Below are positions 6,894-14,565 of a stretch of DNA of 64,000 nucleotides, one piece after another (position 1 is the first letter of the stretch; every line of letters starts with the position of its first letter). A program made the position numbers and the translations under genes. Source of the DNA: Streptomyces violaceoruber. GTDB lineage: Bacteria > Actinomycetota > Actinomycetes > Streptomycetales > Streptomycetaceae. Below the pieces are notes generated by a model that saw only the letters and a list, made by a program, of their open reading frames with translations, searched no databases and had not been told where the DNA came from. The DNA lies in contig NZ_CP137734.1 in assembly GCF_033406955.1 (NCBI RefSeq), forward strand, positions 4,464,001 through 4,528,000, given 5' to 3'.

Positions 6894-8249
6894 ATGACGT
6901 GGCCCACGGTCTTACTGCTGGTGGTCGTCGCCGCTGCGGGTCTCCTGCGGTGGCGGCGCCCCGCCTGGTACTGGCTGACCTTCGGGGTCACCCTCGCTGT
7001 CCTGCGGGTCCTGGTCCGGTACGGCTCGGTCATGGACGCTTGCGGCCTGACGGTCCCGCCCTCGCGCTGGCGTCTGACGCTGGCTCGGATGACCAACCGC
7101 CCGGTGCCGGAGTCCCGCGCACCGCGCATTCTGCGGCTGCGTCCCACCCGCACCGGCCTGATCCTGCGGCTCAAACTCCGGCCAGGACAAGATGCCTTCG
7201 ACGTCGCCGCCGCCTCGGACCGGCTGCGCCACTCCTTCGGGATGTACGGCGTCACCTCCCGTGAGCTGCGCTCGGGTGTGGTTGAGATCCGGATGACCGG
7301 CTACGACGTGCTCAAGCGGGTGCAGATGCCTGCTAAGGCCGACACCCGTCCGATGCGGGTCCCGGTCGCACTACGGGAGGACGGCTCGGTCCACTACCGC
7401 GACTACCGGGCCGTCCCGCACGGTCTGACTCTCGGTGCGACGGAGTCCGGCAAGTCGGTCTATCAGCGCAACCTCGTCGCCGGCCTCGCCCCGCAGCACG
7501 TCGCCTTGGTCGGCATCGACTGCAAGCAGGGTGTCGAGCTGTTCCCGCTGGCGCGCCGGTTCTCCGCGATCGCCGACAACCCTGACACCGCGCTGGAGCT
7601 CCTGGAGGCGCTGGTCTCCCACATGGGGGACGTGTATCAGCTCATCCGGGCCGAGCAGCGTGTCAGTGTTGCCGTGCGGGATGCGGAGATCGCCGCCGAC
7701 ATCTGGGACCTGCCCGAAGACCTGCGGCCGGTGCCGGTCGTGGTCCTGGTCGATGAGGTCGCCGAACTCGCCCTCTTCGCCAGCAAGGAGGAGGAGAAGC
7801 GGCGGGACCGGATCATCACCGCTCTGGTGCGCCTCGCCCAGCTCGGCCGTGCGGCCGGCATCTATCTGGAGATCTGCGGGCAGCGTTTCGGCTCCGAACT
7901 CGGCAAGGGCATCACGATGCTCCGCGCCCAGCTCACCGGCCGCACCGCCCACCGCGTCAACGACGAAACCTCGGCGAACATGGCCTTCGGGGATATCGCC
8001 CCGGATGCTGTCCTGGCCGCGATCCAGATCCCCGCCGAGACCCGCGGGCTCGCCATCGCCGGGGACTCCACCGGCGGTTGGCACCGCATCCGCGCCCCGC
8101 ACACCTCACTTCGGCAAGCCGTGAACACCTGCAACAAGTACGCCGACCGCACCCCGGATCTTCCCGCCCTGGCGGCCTTCCGGCCCGCGGTCGCCCCCGT
8201 GCCCTCGGCCCGTGTGCCGCTGTCCAAGACGGCCCCCGCCACCGCCTGA
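6894..8249 (+). CDS. TraB-type FtsK/SpoIIIE DNA translocase for conjugal transfer
   Basis: 451 residues. Two N-terminal hydrophobic segments (about 3-17 and 24-42) anchor it in the membrane. Walker A GATESGKS at 181-188 and Walker B VVVLVDE with D287 and E288 identify an FtsK-type ATPase. ICGQRFGSELGKGI and LRAQLTGR belong to the conserved core. In Streptomyces one such hexameric pump moves double-stranded plasmid DNA between mycelia, unlike type IV secretion in other bacteria. It is followed by spread genes and preceded by the SCO3933-like gene, all in the same direction with small gaps, so co-transcription from the operator-controlled promoter is likely. The C-terminal winged-helix DNA-recognition part is not obvious by eye. 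Confidence 0.9.
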   Translation: MTWPTVLLLVVVAAAGLLRWRRPAWYWLTFGVTLAVLRVLVRYGSVMDACGLTVPPSRWRLTLARMTNRPVPESRAPRILRLRPTRTGLILRLKLRPGQDAFDVAAASDRLRHSFGMYGVTSRELRSGVVEIRMTGYDVLKRVQMPAKADTRPMRVPVALREDGSVHYRDYRAVPHGLTLGATESGKSVYQRNLVAGLAPQHVALVGIDCKQGVELFPLARRFSAIADNPDTALELLEALVSHMGDVYQLIRAEQRVSVAVRDAEIAADIWDLPEDLRPVPVVVLVDEVAELALFASKEEEKRRDRIITALVRLAQLGRAAGIYLEICGQRFGSELGKGITMLRAQLTGRTAHRVNDETSANMAFGDIAPDAVLAAIQIPAETRGLAIAGDSTGGWHRIRAPHTSLRQAVNTCNKYADRTPDLPALAAFRPAVAPVPSARVPLSKTAPATA

Positions 8250-8333
8250 CCTCTCCCGCACCCCACGGTCGGCGCGACCGTCCTTCGCGCCGTGTCCCTA
8301 CCCCCGCCATGCCTGATCACAGGAGGAGCCGTC

Positions 8334-9011
8334 ATGACCCGCCCCGCCCTCCGCGTGGACGCCGTGCTCGTTCAGGCCGTCATCGCCGGGGCACTGTCCT
8401 TCGCCCACCTCCACGACCTCGCCTCCGCCGCTGGACAGGACGGTTGGAAGGCCTGGGCCTATCCGGTCTCCGTAGACCTGCTCCTGGTCGCCGCCTGGCG
8501 ACGGCTGCGCACGGACGGGCCGTCCCGGCTGGCCTGGTGCTGGTTCCTGATCGCCCTGGTCGCCTCGCTCGGCGCGAACGTCGCCACCGCCGGGCTTCTC
8601 GACCTGGACGACGTTCCGGCCTGGCTGCGCATCCTGGTCGCCGCCTGGCCCGCCCTGGCCTTCATGGGCGGCACTCTCCTCGCCCACTCGTCCGCGGGCC
8701 ACACCTCGGTTTCGCCGGATCCTGCGCCGGTGCCGGACCCCGTGCCCGAGGTGGAACCCGAACCGGCCCCCGCTGCTGAGCCGGAGCCGGCCCCGGTCGA
8801 CTCCGCCGACGCTGCCCCGTCCCTCCCGCCCGTCCACTCCGCTCCGGCACCGCCGGCCGTTCCGGTCCCGGCCGCGCTGGTGGACCACGCCCGCAAGGTC
8901 GCCGCCGACCACGAGGAGCGGACCGGTGCCCGGATCGACACCGACACCCTGCGCGCCCGCCTCGGCGTCCCGCCGCACCTGGCCGACGCCATCGCCGCCC
9001 AGCTCGCCTGA
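8334..9011 (+). CDS. DUF2637 membrane protein (plasmid spread, SpdB-like)
   Basis: 225 residues; start chosen at the ATG after AGGAGG. About four hydrophobic segments fill residues 8-120 (VQAVIAGALSFAHLHDLA, AYPVSVDLLLVAAW, WFLIALVASLGANVATAG, ILVAAWPALAFMGG). A proline/glutamate-rich linker follows, then a C-terminal helical region (LVDHARKVAADHEERTGARI, LRARLGVPPHLADAIAAQLA) that resembles a small winged-helix fold. AICE 2 has a close homologue. Proteins of this type assist intramycelial spread by TraB in Streptomyces elements. Confidence 0.8.
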   Translation: MTRPALRVDAVLVQAVIAGALSFAHLHDLASAAGQDGWKAWAYPVSVDLLLVAAWRRLRTDGPSRLAWCWFLIALVASLGANVATAGLLDLDDVPAWLRILVAAWPALAFMGGTLLAHSSAGHTSVSPDPAPVPDPVPEVEPEPAPAAEPEPAPVDSADAAPSLPPVHSAPAPPAVPVPAALVDHARKVAADHEERTGARIDTDTLRARLGVPPHLADAIAAQLA

Positions 9012-9029
9012 CCTGAAGGGAGACACCTC

Positions 9030-9224
9030 GTGCTCGCCGACCCGGCCGACCTGACCGCCGCCGACCACCTCGACGCCGCCCGCGAGATGGCCGCCGCGGG
9101 CTGGCCCTTCCTCGCCCACCTGCTCGCCGAGGAGGCCGCCCGCCTCACCGCCGACCCGGCCACCGCCGCCGCGATCCGCGCCGCCTACCCCGACCCGAAC
9201 CTGACCCGAACGGAGACCGACTGA
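9030..9224 (+). CDS. small alanine-rich hypothetical protein of the transfer operon
   Basis: 64 residues from a GTG, with AAGGGAG upstream. A helical, alanine-rich protein (DHLDAAREMAAAGWPFLAHLLAEEAARL). It has no counterpart at the same place in AICE 2. The next gene starts 1 nt after its stop codon, so it is translated with its neighbours. Function unknown. Confidence 0.6.
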   Translation: MLADPADLTAADHLDAAREMAAAGWPFLAHLLAEEAARLTADPATAAAIRAAYPDPNLTRTETD

Positions 9225-9225
9225 C

Positions 9226-9417
9226 ATGCCCGCCCGCGACTTCTTCCACTCCGTGATGCGCATCGGCCCCGTGCAGATCGGCACCCACCGCGACCGTCAC
9301 GGCACCACCAAGCACGCCGCCGTGTGCAGCTCGGACGGCTGCGGCTGGTCCGCCGACTACACCAACCGCTCCGCCGCCCAGCTCGCCGCCCGTACCCACC
9401 GCTGCAAGGTCCGCTAG
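9226..9417 (+). CDS. small zinc-finger-like mobile element transfer protein
   Basis: 63 residues. Conserved with the 60-residue protein of AICE 2: VMRIGPVQIG, CSSDGCGWSADY, RSAAQLAARTHRC. Two cysteines in CSSDGC and a C-terminal HRC suggest a small zinc-binding knuckle. Such proteins are annotated as mobile element transfer proteins in Streptomyces elements; the mechanism is not known. It is part of the transfer operon. Confidence 0.7.
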   Translation: MPARDFFHSVMRIGPVQIGTHRDRHGTTKHAAVCSSDGCGWSADYTNRSAAQLAARTHRCKVR

Positions 9418-9429
9418 GAGGCCACCGCC

Positions 9430-9585
9430 ATGGACGTCCCGCTCTGGCTCGCCCTGATCGTCGTCGGCTGGCTCGGCGTCAAACTCGTCCGCCCGCCCTG
9501 GTGGCTGATCGCCGTGCTCCTCCTCGGCGGCTTCCTCCTCGCCGACAGCGTGCTTGCCCCGGTCATCGACACCGCCGTCAAGTAA
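9430..9585 (+). CDS. 51-residue membrane peptide of the transfer operon
   Basis: ATG start after GGAGGCCACC. Two hydrophobic segments (PLWLALIVVGWLGVKLV and WWLIAVLLLGGFLLADSV) make up almost the whole protein. It sits between the zinc-finger-like gene and the SpdD-like gene in the same orientation, so it is probably a spread protein. I do not recognise the family and saw no counterpart in AICE 2. Confidence 0.65.
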   Translation: MDVPLWLALIVVGWLGVKLVRPPWWLIAVLLLGGFLLADSVLAPVIDTAVK

Positions 9586-9597
9586 GGAGATCCGCTC

Positions 9598-9918
9598 ATG
9601 TTCCGGCCCAAGCTCCCGACCATGCCCCAGCCCACCGGCCGGGTCATCCCGCCTGACGTCGTCGAGCCGACCACGATCATCCCGGGAACCCCGTCCCCGC
9701 CGGCCCCCGTCGCCCCGGCCCCGGTTCCGTCCCGGCCCACGGTCCAGCTCACCCCCGGCACCGCGCTCGCCCTCGTCGGCAGCGGCACGGCCGTCGTCCT
9801 GGTCGTCGGCGCCGTCCTGGTCTCCATGCTCCTGGCCGTCGCCATCACGGGCGCCTCGGTCGCCGTCTGCGCCCTGGTGATCCGCTCGCTCGTCAACGCC
9901 GACGCCAAGCGTCGCTGA
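9598..9918 (+). CDS. SpdD-like membrane protein
   Basis: 106 residues: a proline-rich N-terminal half (PPDVVEPTTIIPGTPSPPAP), then a strongly hydrophobic stretch (ALALVGSGTAVVLVVGAVLV and LLAVAITGASVAVCALVI), then a basic tail NADAKRR. Length, order of parts and position before repSA fit the SpdD family of Streptomyces plasmids, involved in pock formation and spread. Confidence 0.65.
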   Translation: MFRPKLPTMPQPTGRVIPPDVVEPTTIIPGTPSPPAPVAPAPVPSRPTVQLTPGTALALVGSGTAVVLVVGAVLVSMLLAVAITGASVAVCALVIRSLVNADAKRR

Positions 9919-10007
9919 CCGGCCCCCGGGCGGCCTCGATACCGCCAAGCATCCGCCGCCCGGGAGCCGTCCCTGTCCGATCTCTCAACCGGAAGGAAGC
10001 ACCCAGC

Positions 10008-11405
10008 ATGGCGCATCGCGCCTCACTCGCGCCTGAGCCTCTGCTCGACCCGGTCGTCCTCGGCGATTTGCTGCGGGTGGCCTCGGCCGACGACTACACC
10101 CGATGGGAAGACCAGATCCGCCGTACCGGCGGCTGCTCCGACCCCATCCACCTCACCGGCTGGACCCTCCACAAGGACAAGACCAGCGGCGAGACCCTGC
10201 ACCACTACACCACCGCTGATGAACCCGGCGGACGCCTCCGTCTCGCCTGCGGCAACCGCCGCGCCTCCCGTTGCCCGGCCTGCGCCTGGACCTACGCGGG
10301 CGACACCTATCACCTCATCCGCGCCGGCCTCGCCGGTGACGATCGCCGCGACATTCCCGCCACCGTCCGGGATCACCCGCGCGTCTTCGCCACGCTCACC
10401 GCGCCCTCGTTCGGCCCGGTCCACAACCGGCCCGATCACGGCGTCTGCCGCTGCGGCACCCGCCACGCTCCCGACGCACCCGAACTGGGCACCGCCCTCG
10501 ACCCGGCGACGTACGACTATGCAGGCGCCGTCCTCTTCAACAACCACGCCGGGCAGATCTGGCAGCGCTTCACCACCCGGCTCCGCCGCGAACTCGCCGC
10601 CCGCGGTGGCCTTCCCCGCCGGGAACTCGCCGATCACCTCCGCCTCTCGTACGGCAAGGTCGCCGAGTTCCAGAAGCGGGGTGCCCTGCACTTCCATGCG
10701 GTGATCCGGCTCGACGGGCCGGAGGGTCCTGGAACACCGCCGCCTGCGTGGGCCACGGTCGGTGTCCTCGCCGACGCGATCAACGCGGCTGCGGCGCACT
10801 CCTACACGTCGGTCTCGGTCCCGGCTGCCGGGGACCAGCCGGCCCGGTCGTTCCGCTGGGGCACACAGCTCGACGTCCGGCCGGTGAAGGCGTTCGGGGA
10901 CGGCTCCGACATCACCGAACAGGCCGTCGCCTCGTACGTCGCCAAGTACTCCACCAAGGCCGCGGAGAGCACCGGCACCCTCGACCGCCGTATCGGGGAG
11001 ATCTCCGAGCTCGACCGCCACGGCGTGCCCGACCACACCCGCCGCCTCATCATCGCCTGCCGCGACCTCGACCCGCTGTATCCGGACCGGCGGCTGTGGG
11101 CCTGGGCTCACATGCTCGGCTTCCGCGGCCACTTCTCCTCGAAGTCCCGCCACTACTCCACCACCCTCGGCGCACTCCGCCAGGCACGCGCCGACTACCG
11201 CGCCGCACAGGACGCCGGGGCCCTCGGCCTGGACGACCGCGAGCCGGAGACCGTCCTCGTCCTGGCGGACTGGCAGTACGCCGGACACGGCCACACCCCC
11301 GGTGAATCCGCCCTCGCCGCCACCGTCGCCCGGGACATCCGGCTCAACCGTGAGACCGCCCGCGAAGCACTACGCGACCAAGCCGGGGACGAGGGGGAGT
11401 GGTGA
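10008..11405 (+). CDS. repSA: RepSA-type rolling-circle replication initiator
   Basis: 465 residues, close to the RepSA length of pSAM2. A cysteine cluster CGNRRASRCPAC near residues 80-93 looks like a zinc ribbon. HFHAV at about 228-232 is the HUH metal-binding motif, and YVAKY at 310-314 supplies the tyrosine that nicks DNA and stays covalently bound. It should nick the element's double-strand origin after excision and drive replication before transfer. The AICE 2 protein is similar along the whole length. It is followed by xis with a stop/start overlap, so repSA-xis-int form one unit, as in pSAM2. Confidence 0.92.
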   Translation: MAHRASLAPEPLLDPVVLGDLLRVASADDYTRWEDQIRRTGGCSDPIHLTGWTLHKDKTSGETLHHYTTADEPGGRLRLACGNRRASRCPACAWTYAGDTYHLIRAGLAGDDRRDIPATVRDHPRVFATLTAPSFGPVHNRPDHGVCRCGTRHAPDAPELGTALDPATYDYAGAVLFNNHAGQIWQRFTTRLRRELAARGGLPRRELADHLRLSYGKVAEFQKRGALHFHAVIRLDGPEGPGTPPPAWATVGVLADAINAAAAHSYTSVSVPAAGDQPARSFRWGTQLDVRPVKAFGDGSDITEQAVASYVAKYSTKAAESTGTLDRRIGEISELDRHGVPDHTRRLIIACRDLDPLYPDRRLWAWAHMLGFRGHFSSKSRHYSTTLGALRQARADYRAAQDAGALGLDDREPETVLVLADWQYAGHGHTPGESALAATVARDIRLNRETAREALRDQAGDEGEW

Positions 11406-11407
11406 CC

Positions 11408-11617
11408 ATGGAGCGACTCCTCACCGTGGACCAGGTCGCCGAACGCCTCGGCACGGGCGTCCGCTTCGCGCGGCGGCTCATCGAGGAGCGGCGCATCCGG
11501 TACGTGAAGGTCGGCCGGCACGTCCGCATCCCCGAGAGCGCCGTTCACGACTACCTCGCCGCCCACACCGTGGAACCGGTGAGGCTCCGTCGCGCCGGAC
11601 TGCGGAGGGCTGCCTGA
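11408..11617 (+). CDS. xis: excisionase (MerR/HTH_17 type)
   Basis: 69 residues from ATG, with GAGGGGGAG 8 nt upstream; a GTG overlapping the repSA stop is an alternative. The whole protein is one helix-turn-helix with wing: LLTVDQVAERLGTGVRFARR, then IRYVKVGRHVRIPESAVHDYL, typical of excisionases of actinomycete AICEs. It should bend DNA at attL/attR and direct the integrase to excision. The stop overlaps the integrase start (ATGA). Confidence 0.88.
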   Translation: MERLLTVDQVAERLGTGVRFARRLIEERRIRYVKVGRHVRIPESAVHDYLAAHTVEPVRLRRAGLRRAA

Positions 11618-12783
11618 TGGCCAACAAGAAGGGCAAGCGCCGGCGCTTCGGTGCGGTGCGGCAGTACCGGTCCGGCCGCTGGACGGCGTCGTACCTCGGG
11701 CCCGACGGTGAGCGCATCCGTGCGGACGAGACCTTCGCGACCAAGAAGGACGCCGAGATCTGGCTGTCCCAGGTCGAGGCGGACCTCAGCCGCGGGGACT
11801 GGCGCGCTCCCGACGCCGGGGCCGTCAACTTCGGTGTCTACGCCGAGAAGTGGGTCGAGGAGCGGGAGTTGGCCGTTCGGACCGAGGATCTGTACCGGCA
11901 CCTGCTCCGCCTGCACATCCTTCCGGCGTTCGCCGGGCTCGACCTGGACGAGATCACGGCTCCGCGCGTGCGTGAGTGGCGCGCCGAACGGCTCCGCGCC
12001 ACCAAGGCCAAGACCACCGTTGCCAAGGCGTACCGCCTCCTCAAGGGCATCCTCGAGACGGCCGTCGACGACGACCTGATCACGCGCAACCCGTGCCGGA
12101 TCAAGGGGGCGGGCAAGGAGTCGGCGGCGGAACGGCGCATCGCCACCGTCGCCCAGGTCGACGCGCTCGCCGACGCGATCGGCATCCGCTGGCGGCTCAT
12201 GGTCTACCTCGGCGCCTACGGTCCGATGCGGCCGGAGGAGCTGGCCGGCCTCCGCCGTCGGGACGTCGACGTCGACAGTTTCGTGATCCGCGTGCGGGTC
12301 GCCGAGCCGGAGCGGACCAACGGCAAGCGGGCCCCCGGCCCGACCAAGTCCGACGCGGGTGCCCGTGTGGTCGTCCTCCCGCCCTTCCTCCGGAAGGAGG
12401 TGAAGCGGCACCTCGACTGGTTCGCCGAGAAGGGCCCGGACGGGTTGGTCTTCGTGGGTGAGAAGGGCGCGGCCTTCCGGCGTACGACCTTCGGGCGGAA
12501 GTGGCGGCGGGCCCGTGAGGTCGCCGGTCTCCCGGACGGCTTCCGCTTCTACGACCTCCGCCACACCGGGCACACCCTGTCGACCCGTTCGGGCGCCACT
12601 CTCCGGGACACGATGGTGCGCGCCGGCCAGTCCTCCGAGAAGGCGGCGCTGATCTACCAGCACTCCGACGAGGACCGGCAGCGGGAGGTCGCCGCGGGGC
12701 TGGACGATCTCGTACGCGCCGAACGTGCGAAGCACCACAACGACGACCGTGCGCACCACAAGGAGGAGTCGTCGGCGGGCTAA
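11617..12783 (+). CDS. int: tyrosine recombinase integrase
   Basis: 388 residues, the same length as the pSAM2 integrase as I recall it. N-terminal AP2-like/SAM-like DNA-binding domains (FGAVRQYRSGRWTASYLGPD; a core-binding domain to about residue 160), then the catalytic domain: R205 in GPMRPEEL, Y312-D-L-R315-H in the box II region (the usual first histidine is tyrosine), and nucleophile Y347 in ALIYQHS. It lies 80 bp from the 3' end of tRNA-Gly(CCC), pointing toward it, so that tRNA gene is the expected attB. A strong terminator separates the two. Confidence 0.93.
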   Translation: MANKKGKRRRFGAVRQYRSGRWTASYLGPDGERIRADETFATKKDAEIWLSQVEADLSRGDWRAPDAGAVNFGVYAEKWVEERELAVRTEDLYRHLLRLHILPAFAGLDLDEITAPRVREWRAERLRATKAKTTVAKAYRLLKGILETAVDDDLITRNPCRIKGAGKESAAERRIATVAQVDALADAIGIRWRLMVYLGAYGPMRPEELAGLRRRDVDVDSFVIRVRVAEPERTNGKRAPGPTKSDAGARVVVLPPFLRKEVKRHLDWFAEKGPDGLVFVGEKGAAFRRTTFGRKWRRAREVAGLPDGFRFYDLRHTGHTLSTRSGATLRDTMVRAGQSSEKAALIYQHSDEDRQREVAAGLDDLVRAERAKHHNDDRAHHKEESSAG

Positions 12784-12830
12784 TGGTGCGGTTGTGGTGC
12801 GGCACCCGCTCACCGGTCTGGACAACAAAG

Positions 12831-12859
12831 AACCCCCGGGCCTCTGGCCTGGGGGTTTT
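12831..12859. terminator. bidirectional terminator between int and tRNA-Gly
   Basis: AACCCCCGGGCC / GGCCTGGGGGTT with a 3-nt loop and one mismatch in the stem, followed by T on the + strand and preceded by A residues, so it can serve int on one strand and the tRNA on the other. Confidence 0.8.
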
Positions 12860-12862
12860 GCG

Positions 12863-12936
12863 TGGAGCGGGTGACGAGAATCGAACTCGCGCTCTCAGCT
12901 TGGGAAGCTGATGTTCTACCATTAAACTACACCCGC
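12863..12936 (-). tRNA. tRNA-Gly (anticodon CCC), CCA encoded
   Basis: The minus strand folds as a cloverleaf: acceptor GCGGGTG/CACCCGC, D-loop with AATGGTAGA, anticodon loop TTCCCAA, T-loop TTCGATT, discriminator T and an encoded CCA. The anticodon CCC reads GGG. The 3' end faces the integrase gene of AICE 1, so the tRNA remains whole after integration because the element restores its 3' end. Confidence 0.95.
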
Positions 12937-13208
12937 GTAAGCCGCCGACCGTGGTCGGTGCCTGGACGCTCGCTCACTCTACCCCATGCCCGGCTCCCGG
13001 TGTTCGCGCCGTGGAGCCGGTGGTCGTTCCGGGGTCGGGACGCGGCTGCGGCGGCTCGGAGTTGGGGCGTACCGTGGGGGCCTCGCAGAGGGTGTGCGTG
13101 AGGGCGGAGTGCCGCCTGGAGAGTCGCCTCTTTCATCCCGTACTGTGGCTTTTGTCGTCAGGGTAGTAAGCCAGACGCGGCTCTTGGGGAAGGGACTTGA
13201 AGGACTTG

Positions 13209-13367
13209 ATGGAGCGCACCGTCGTCCGCTGTGCCGATGGGCACGTGTTCACCGCCACCTCGTTCCCGATGCAGCAGGCCGATCGACTCGGCCCCGGTCG
13301 GCTCGTCCGATGTCCGCGGTGTGCGCGGCTGCGGAGTGCCGTGCCCGTGGGTGCGGAGAGGCGGTAG
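13209..13367 (+). CDS. 52-residue zinc-ribbon-like protein
   Basis: ATG start; product contains VVRCADGHVFTATSFP and later RCPRCARLR, so one CxxC pair plus C8 and H12 could bind zinc. It lies between tRNA-Gly and dcd in the host stretch. I believe small proteins like this are conserved in Streptomyces, but function is unknown. The 270 bp between it and the tRNA hold no other gene that I can see. There is only a weak GGACTTG-type ribosome-binding site. Confidence 0.6.
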   Translation: MERTVVRCADGHVFTATSFPMQQADRLGPGRLVRCPRCARLRSAVPVGAERR

Positions 13368-13445
13368 CACGGACGCAGAGCGGGTTCGGGCGCGCGGTGC
13401 GGCGGCGGTTGTCGCTGCTCCGCGCGTCTTGCGTATCCTCGGTGC

Positions 13446-14021
13446 GTGCTTCTCTCAGACAAGGACATCCGGGCCGAGATCGACAACGGGCGGGTGCGGA
13501 TCGATCCGTTCGACGACTCCATGGTGCAGCCGTCGAGCATCGACGTGCGTCTCGACCGCTACTTCCGGGTGTTCGAGAATCACCGGTACCCGCACATCGA
13601 CCCCTCCGTCGAGCAGGTGGATCTGACCCGGCTCGTGGAGCCCGAGGGCGACGAGCCGTTCATCCTGCACCCCGGCGAGTTCGTGCTGGCCAGTACGTAC
13701 GAGGTCGTCTCGCTGCCGGACGATCTCGCCTCGCGACTGGAGGGGAAGAGTTCGCTCGGGCGGCTCGGGCTGGTCACGCACTCCACCGCCGGGTTCATCG
13801 ACCCGGGGTTCTCCGGGCACGTGACGCTGGAGCTGAGCAATCTCGCGACCCTGCCGATCAAGCTGTGGCCGGGGATGAAGATCGGGCAGCTGTGCCTGTT
13901 CCGGCTCACCTCGCCGGCCGAGCACCCGTACGGGAGCGAGCGCTACGGGTCCCGCTACCAGGGCCAGCGGGGGCCGACCGCCTCCCGGTCCTTCCTCAAT
14001 TTCCATCGGACCCAGGTATGA
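13446..14021 (+). CDS. dcd: dCTP deaminase
   Basis: 191 residues from GTG. MLLSDKDI, then QPSSIDVRL, GKSSLGRLGL and AGFIDPGFSGHVTLELSN with the catalytic Glu of HVTLE are diagnostic. It converts dCTP to dUTP on the route to dTTP; some actinobacterial homologues also hydrolyse dUTP to dUMP. A TATCCT -10 box ends 6 nt before the GTG and there is no ribosome-binding site, so the mRNA is probably leaderless. The next gene starts 34 bp downstream. Confidence 0.95.
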   Translation: MLLSDKDIRAEIDNGRVRIDPFDDSMVQPSSIDVRLDRYFRVFENHRYPHIDPSVEQVDLTRLVEPEGDEPFILHPGEFVLASTYEVVSLPDDLASRLEGKSSLGRLGLVTHSTAGFIDPGFSGHVTLELSNLATLPIKLWPGMKIGQLCLFRLTSPAEHPYGSERYGSRYQGQRGPTASRSFLNFHRTQV

Positions 14022-14055
14022 ACCCCGTGATGAGCAGGATGAGCAGGACGCGCGC

Positions 14056-14565
14056 ATGAGTGATGTTCGGGAGAATCTGACCTACGAGCAGTTCGGCGTC
14101 GCCGTGCGCGAGCTGGCGCAGGCCGTCGCCGACGACGGGTACGAGCCGGACATAGTGCTGTCCATCGCCCGCGGGGGCGTCTTCGTCGCCGGTGGGCTGG
14201 CGTACGCGCTGGACTGCAAGAACATCCACCTCGTGAACGTGGAGTTCTACACCGGGGTCGGGACCACGCTCGACATGCCCGTCATGCTCGCCCCGGTCCC
14301 GAACGTCATCGACTTCTCCGACAAGAAGGTCCTGATCACCGACGACGTCGCCGACACCGGCAAGACGCTCAAGCTGGTGCGCGACTTCTGCCTCGACACG
14401 GTCGCCGAGGTCCGCAGCGCGGTGATCTATGAGAAGTCGCACTCCCTCGTCCAGTGCGAGTACGTGTGGAAGCGGACCGATGACTGGATCAACTTCCCGT
14501 GGAGTGTCTTGCCTCCAGTACATAAGTCTGGTTCACCGGCCAGGGTCAACAAGGAAGCTCTCTAG
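14056..14565 (+). CDS. phosphoribosyltransferase, 3' end replaced by AICE 2
   Basis: 169 residues as it now stands. The PRPP loop VLITDDVADTGKTL (about residues 95-108) and the early VLSIARGGVFVAGGLAYAL mark a type I phosphoribosyltransferase of the hypoxanthine/xanthine-like group (purine salvage); the exact base is uncertain. The first 148 codons are host sequence. From W149 on, the frame runs into AICE 2 DNA and ends LPPVHKSGSPARVNKEAL. The native ending WSVQPPVVRRQGQVLDA lies 10 kb away at the other end of the element. The change affects only the last residues, so the enzyme probably still works. The stop TAG is made at the edge of the IS630 insertion. Confidence 0.9.
   Translation: MSDVRENLTYEQFGVAVRELAQAVADDGYEPDIVLSIARGGVFVAGGLAYALDCKNIHLVNVEFYTGVGTTLDMPVMLAPVPNVIDFSDKKVLITDDVADTGKTLKLVRDFCLDTVAEVRSAVIYEKSHSLVQCEYVWKRTDDWINFPWSVLPPVHKSGSPARVNKEAL
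14500..14504. other. attL core of AICE 2
   Basis: TGGAG is the sequence shared by the left (AACTTCCCGTGGAGTGT) and right (GTCAGCCTGGAGCGTT) junctions. Joining the host sides restores an uninterrupted phosphoribosyltransferase gene, so the serine integrase crosses over within these five bases. Confidence 0.85.

Larger units (their letters stand above)
1..12910. mobile_element. AICE 1: pSAM2-like integrative and conjugative element (left end outside window)
   Basis: Seen: a colinear set of Nudix/Pif-like, GntR repressor, SCO3933-like, TraB/FtsK, DUF2637, small Spd-type proteins, RepSA, excisionase and tyrosine integrase, ending beside the 3' end of tRNA-Gly(CCC). This is the standard order of actinomycete AICEs such as pSAM2. 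The integrase is the last gene before the tRNA 3' end, as expected for integration into a tRNA gene. I looked for a second copy of the tRNA 3' end between the window start and the integrase and did not find one, so attL should lie to the left. The right boundary is approximate: the shared core probably lies inside the tRNA 3' half. The restriction-modification pair is cargo with visibly lower GC. Confidence 0.85.

Noticed and set aside
1..12860. A second copy of the tRNA-Gly 3' end as attL of AICE 1
   Set aside because: I searched by eye for GTGACGAGAATCGAACTC-like sequence and found none, so attL is taken to lie outside the window.
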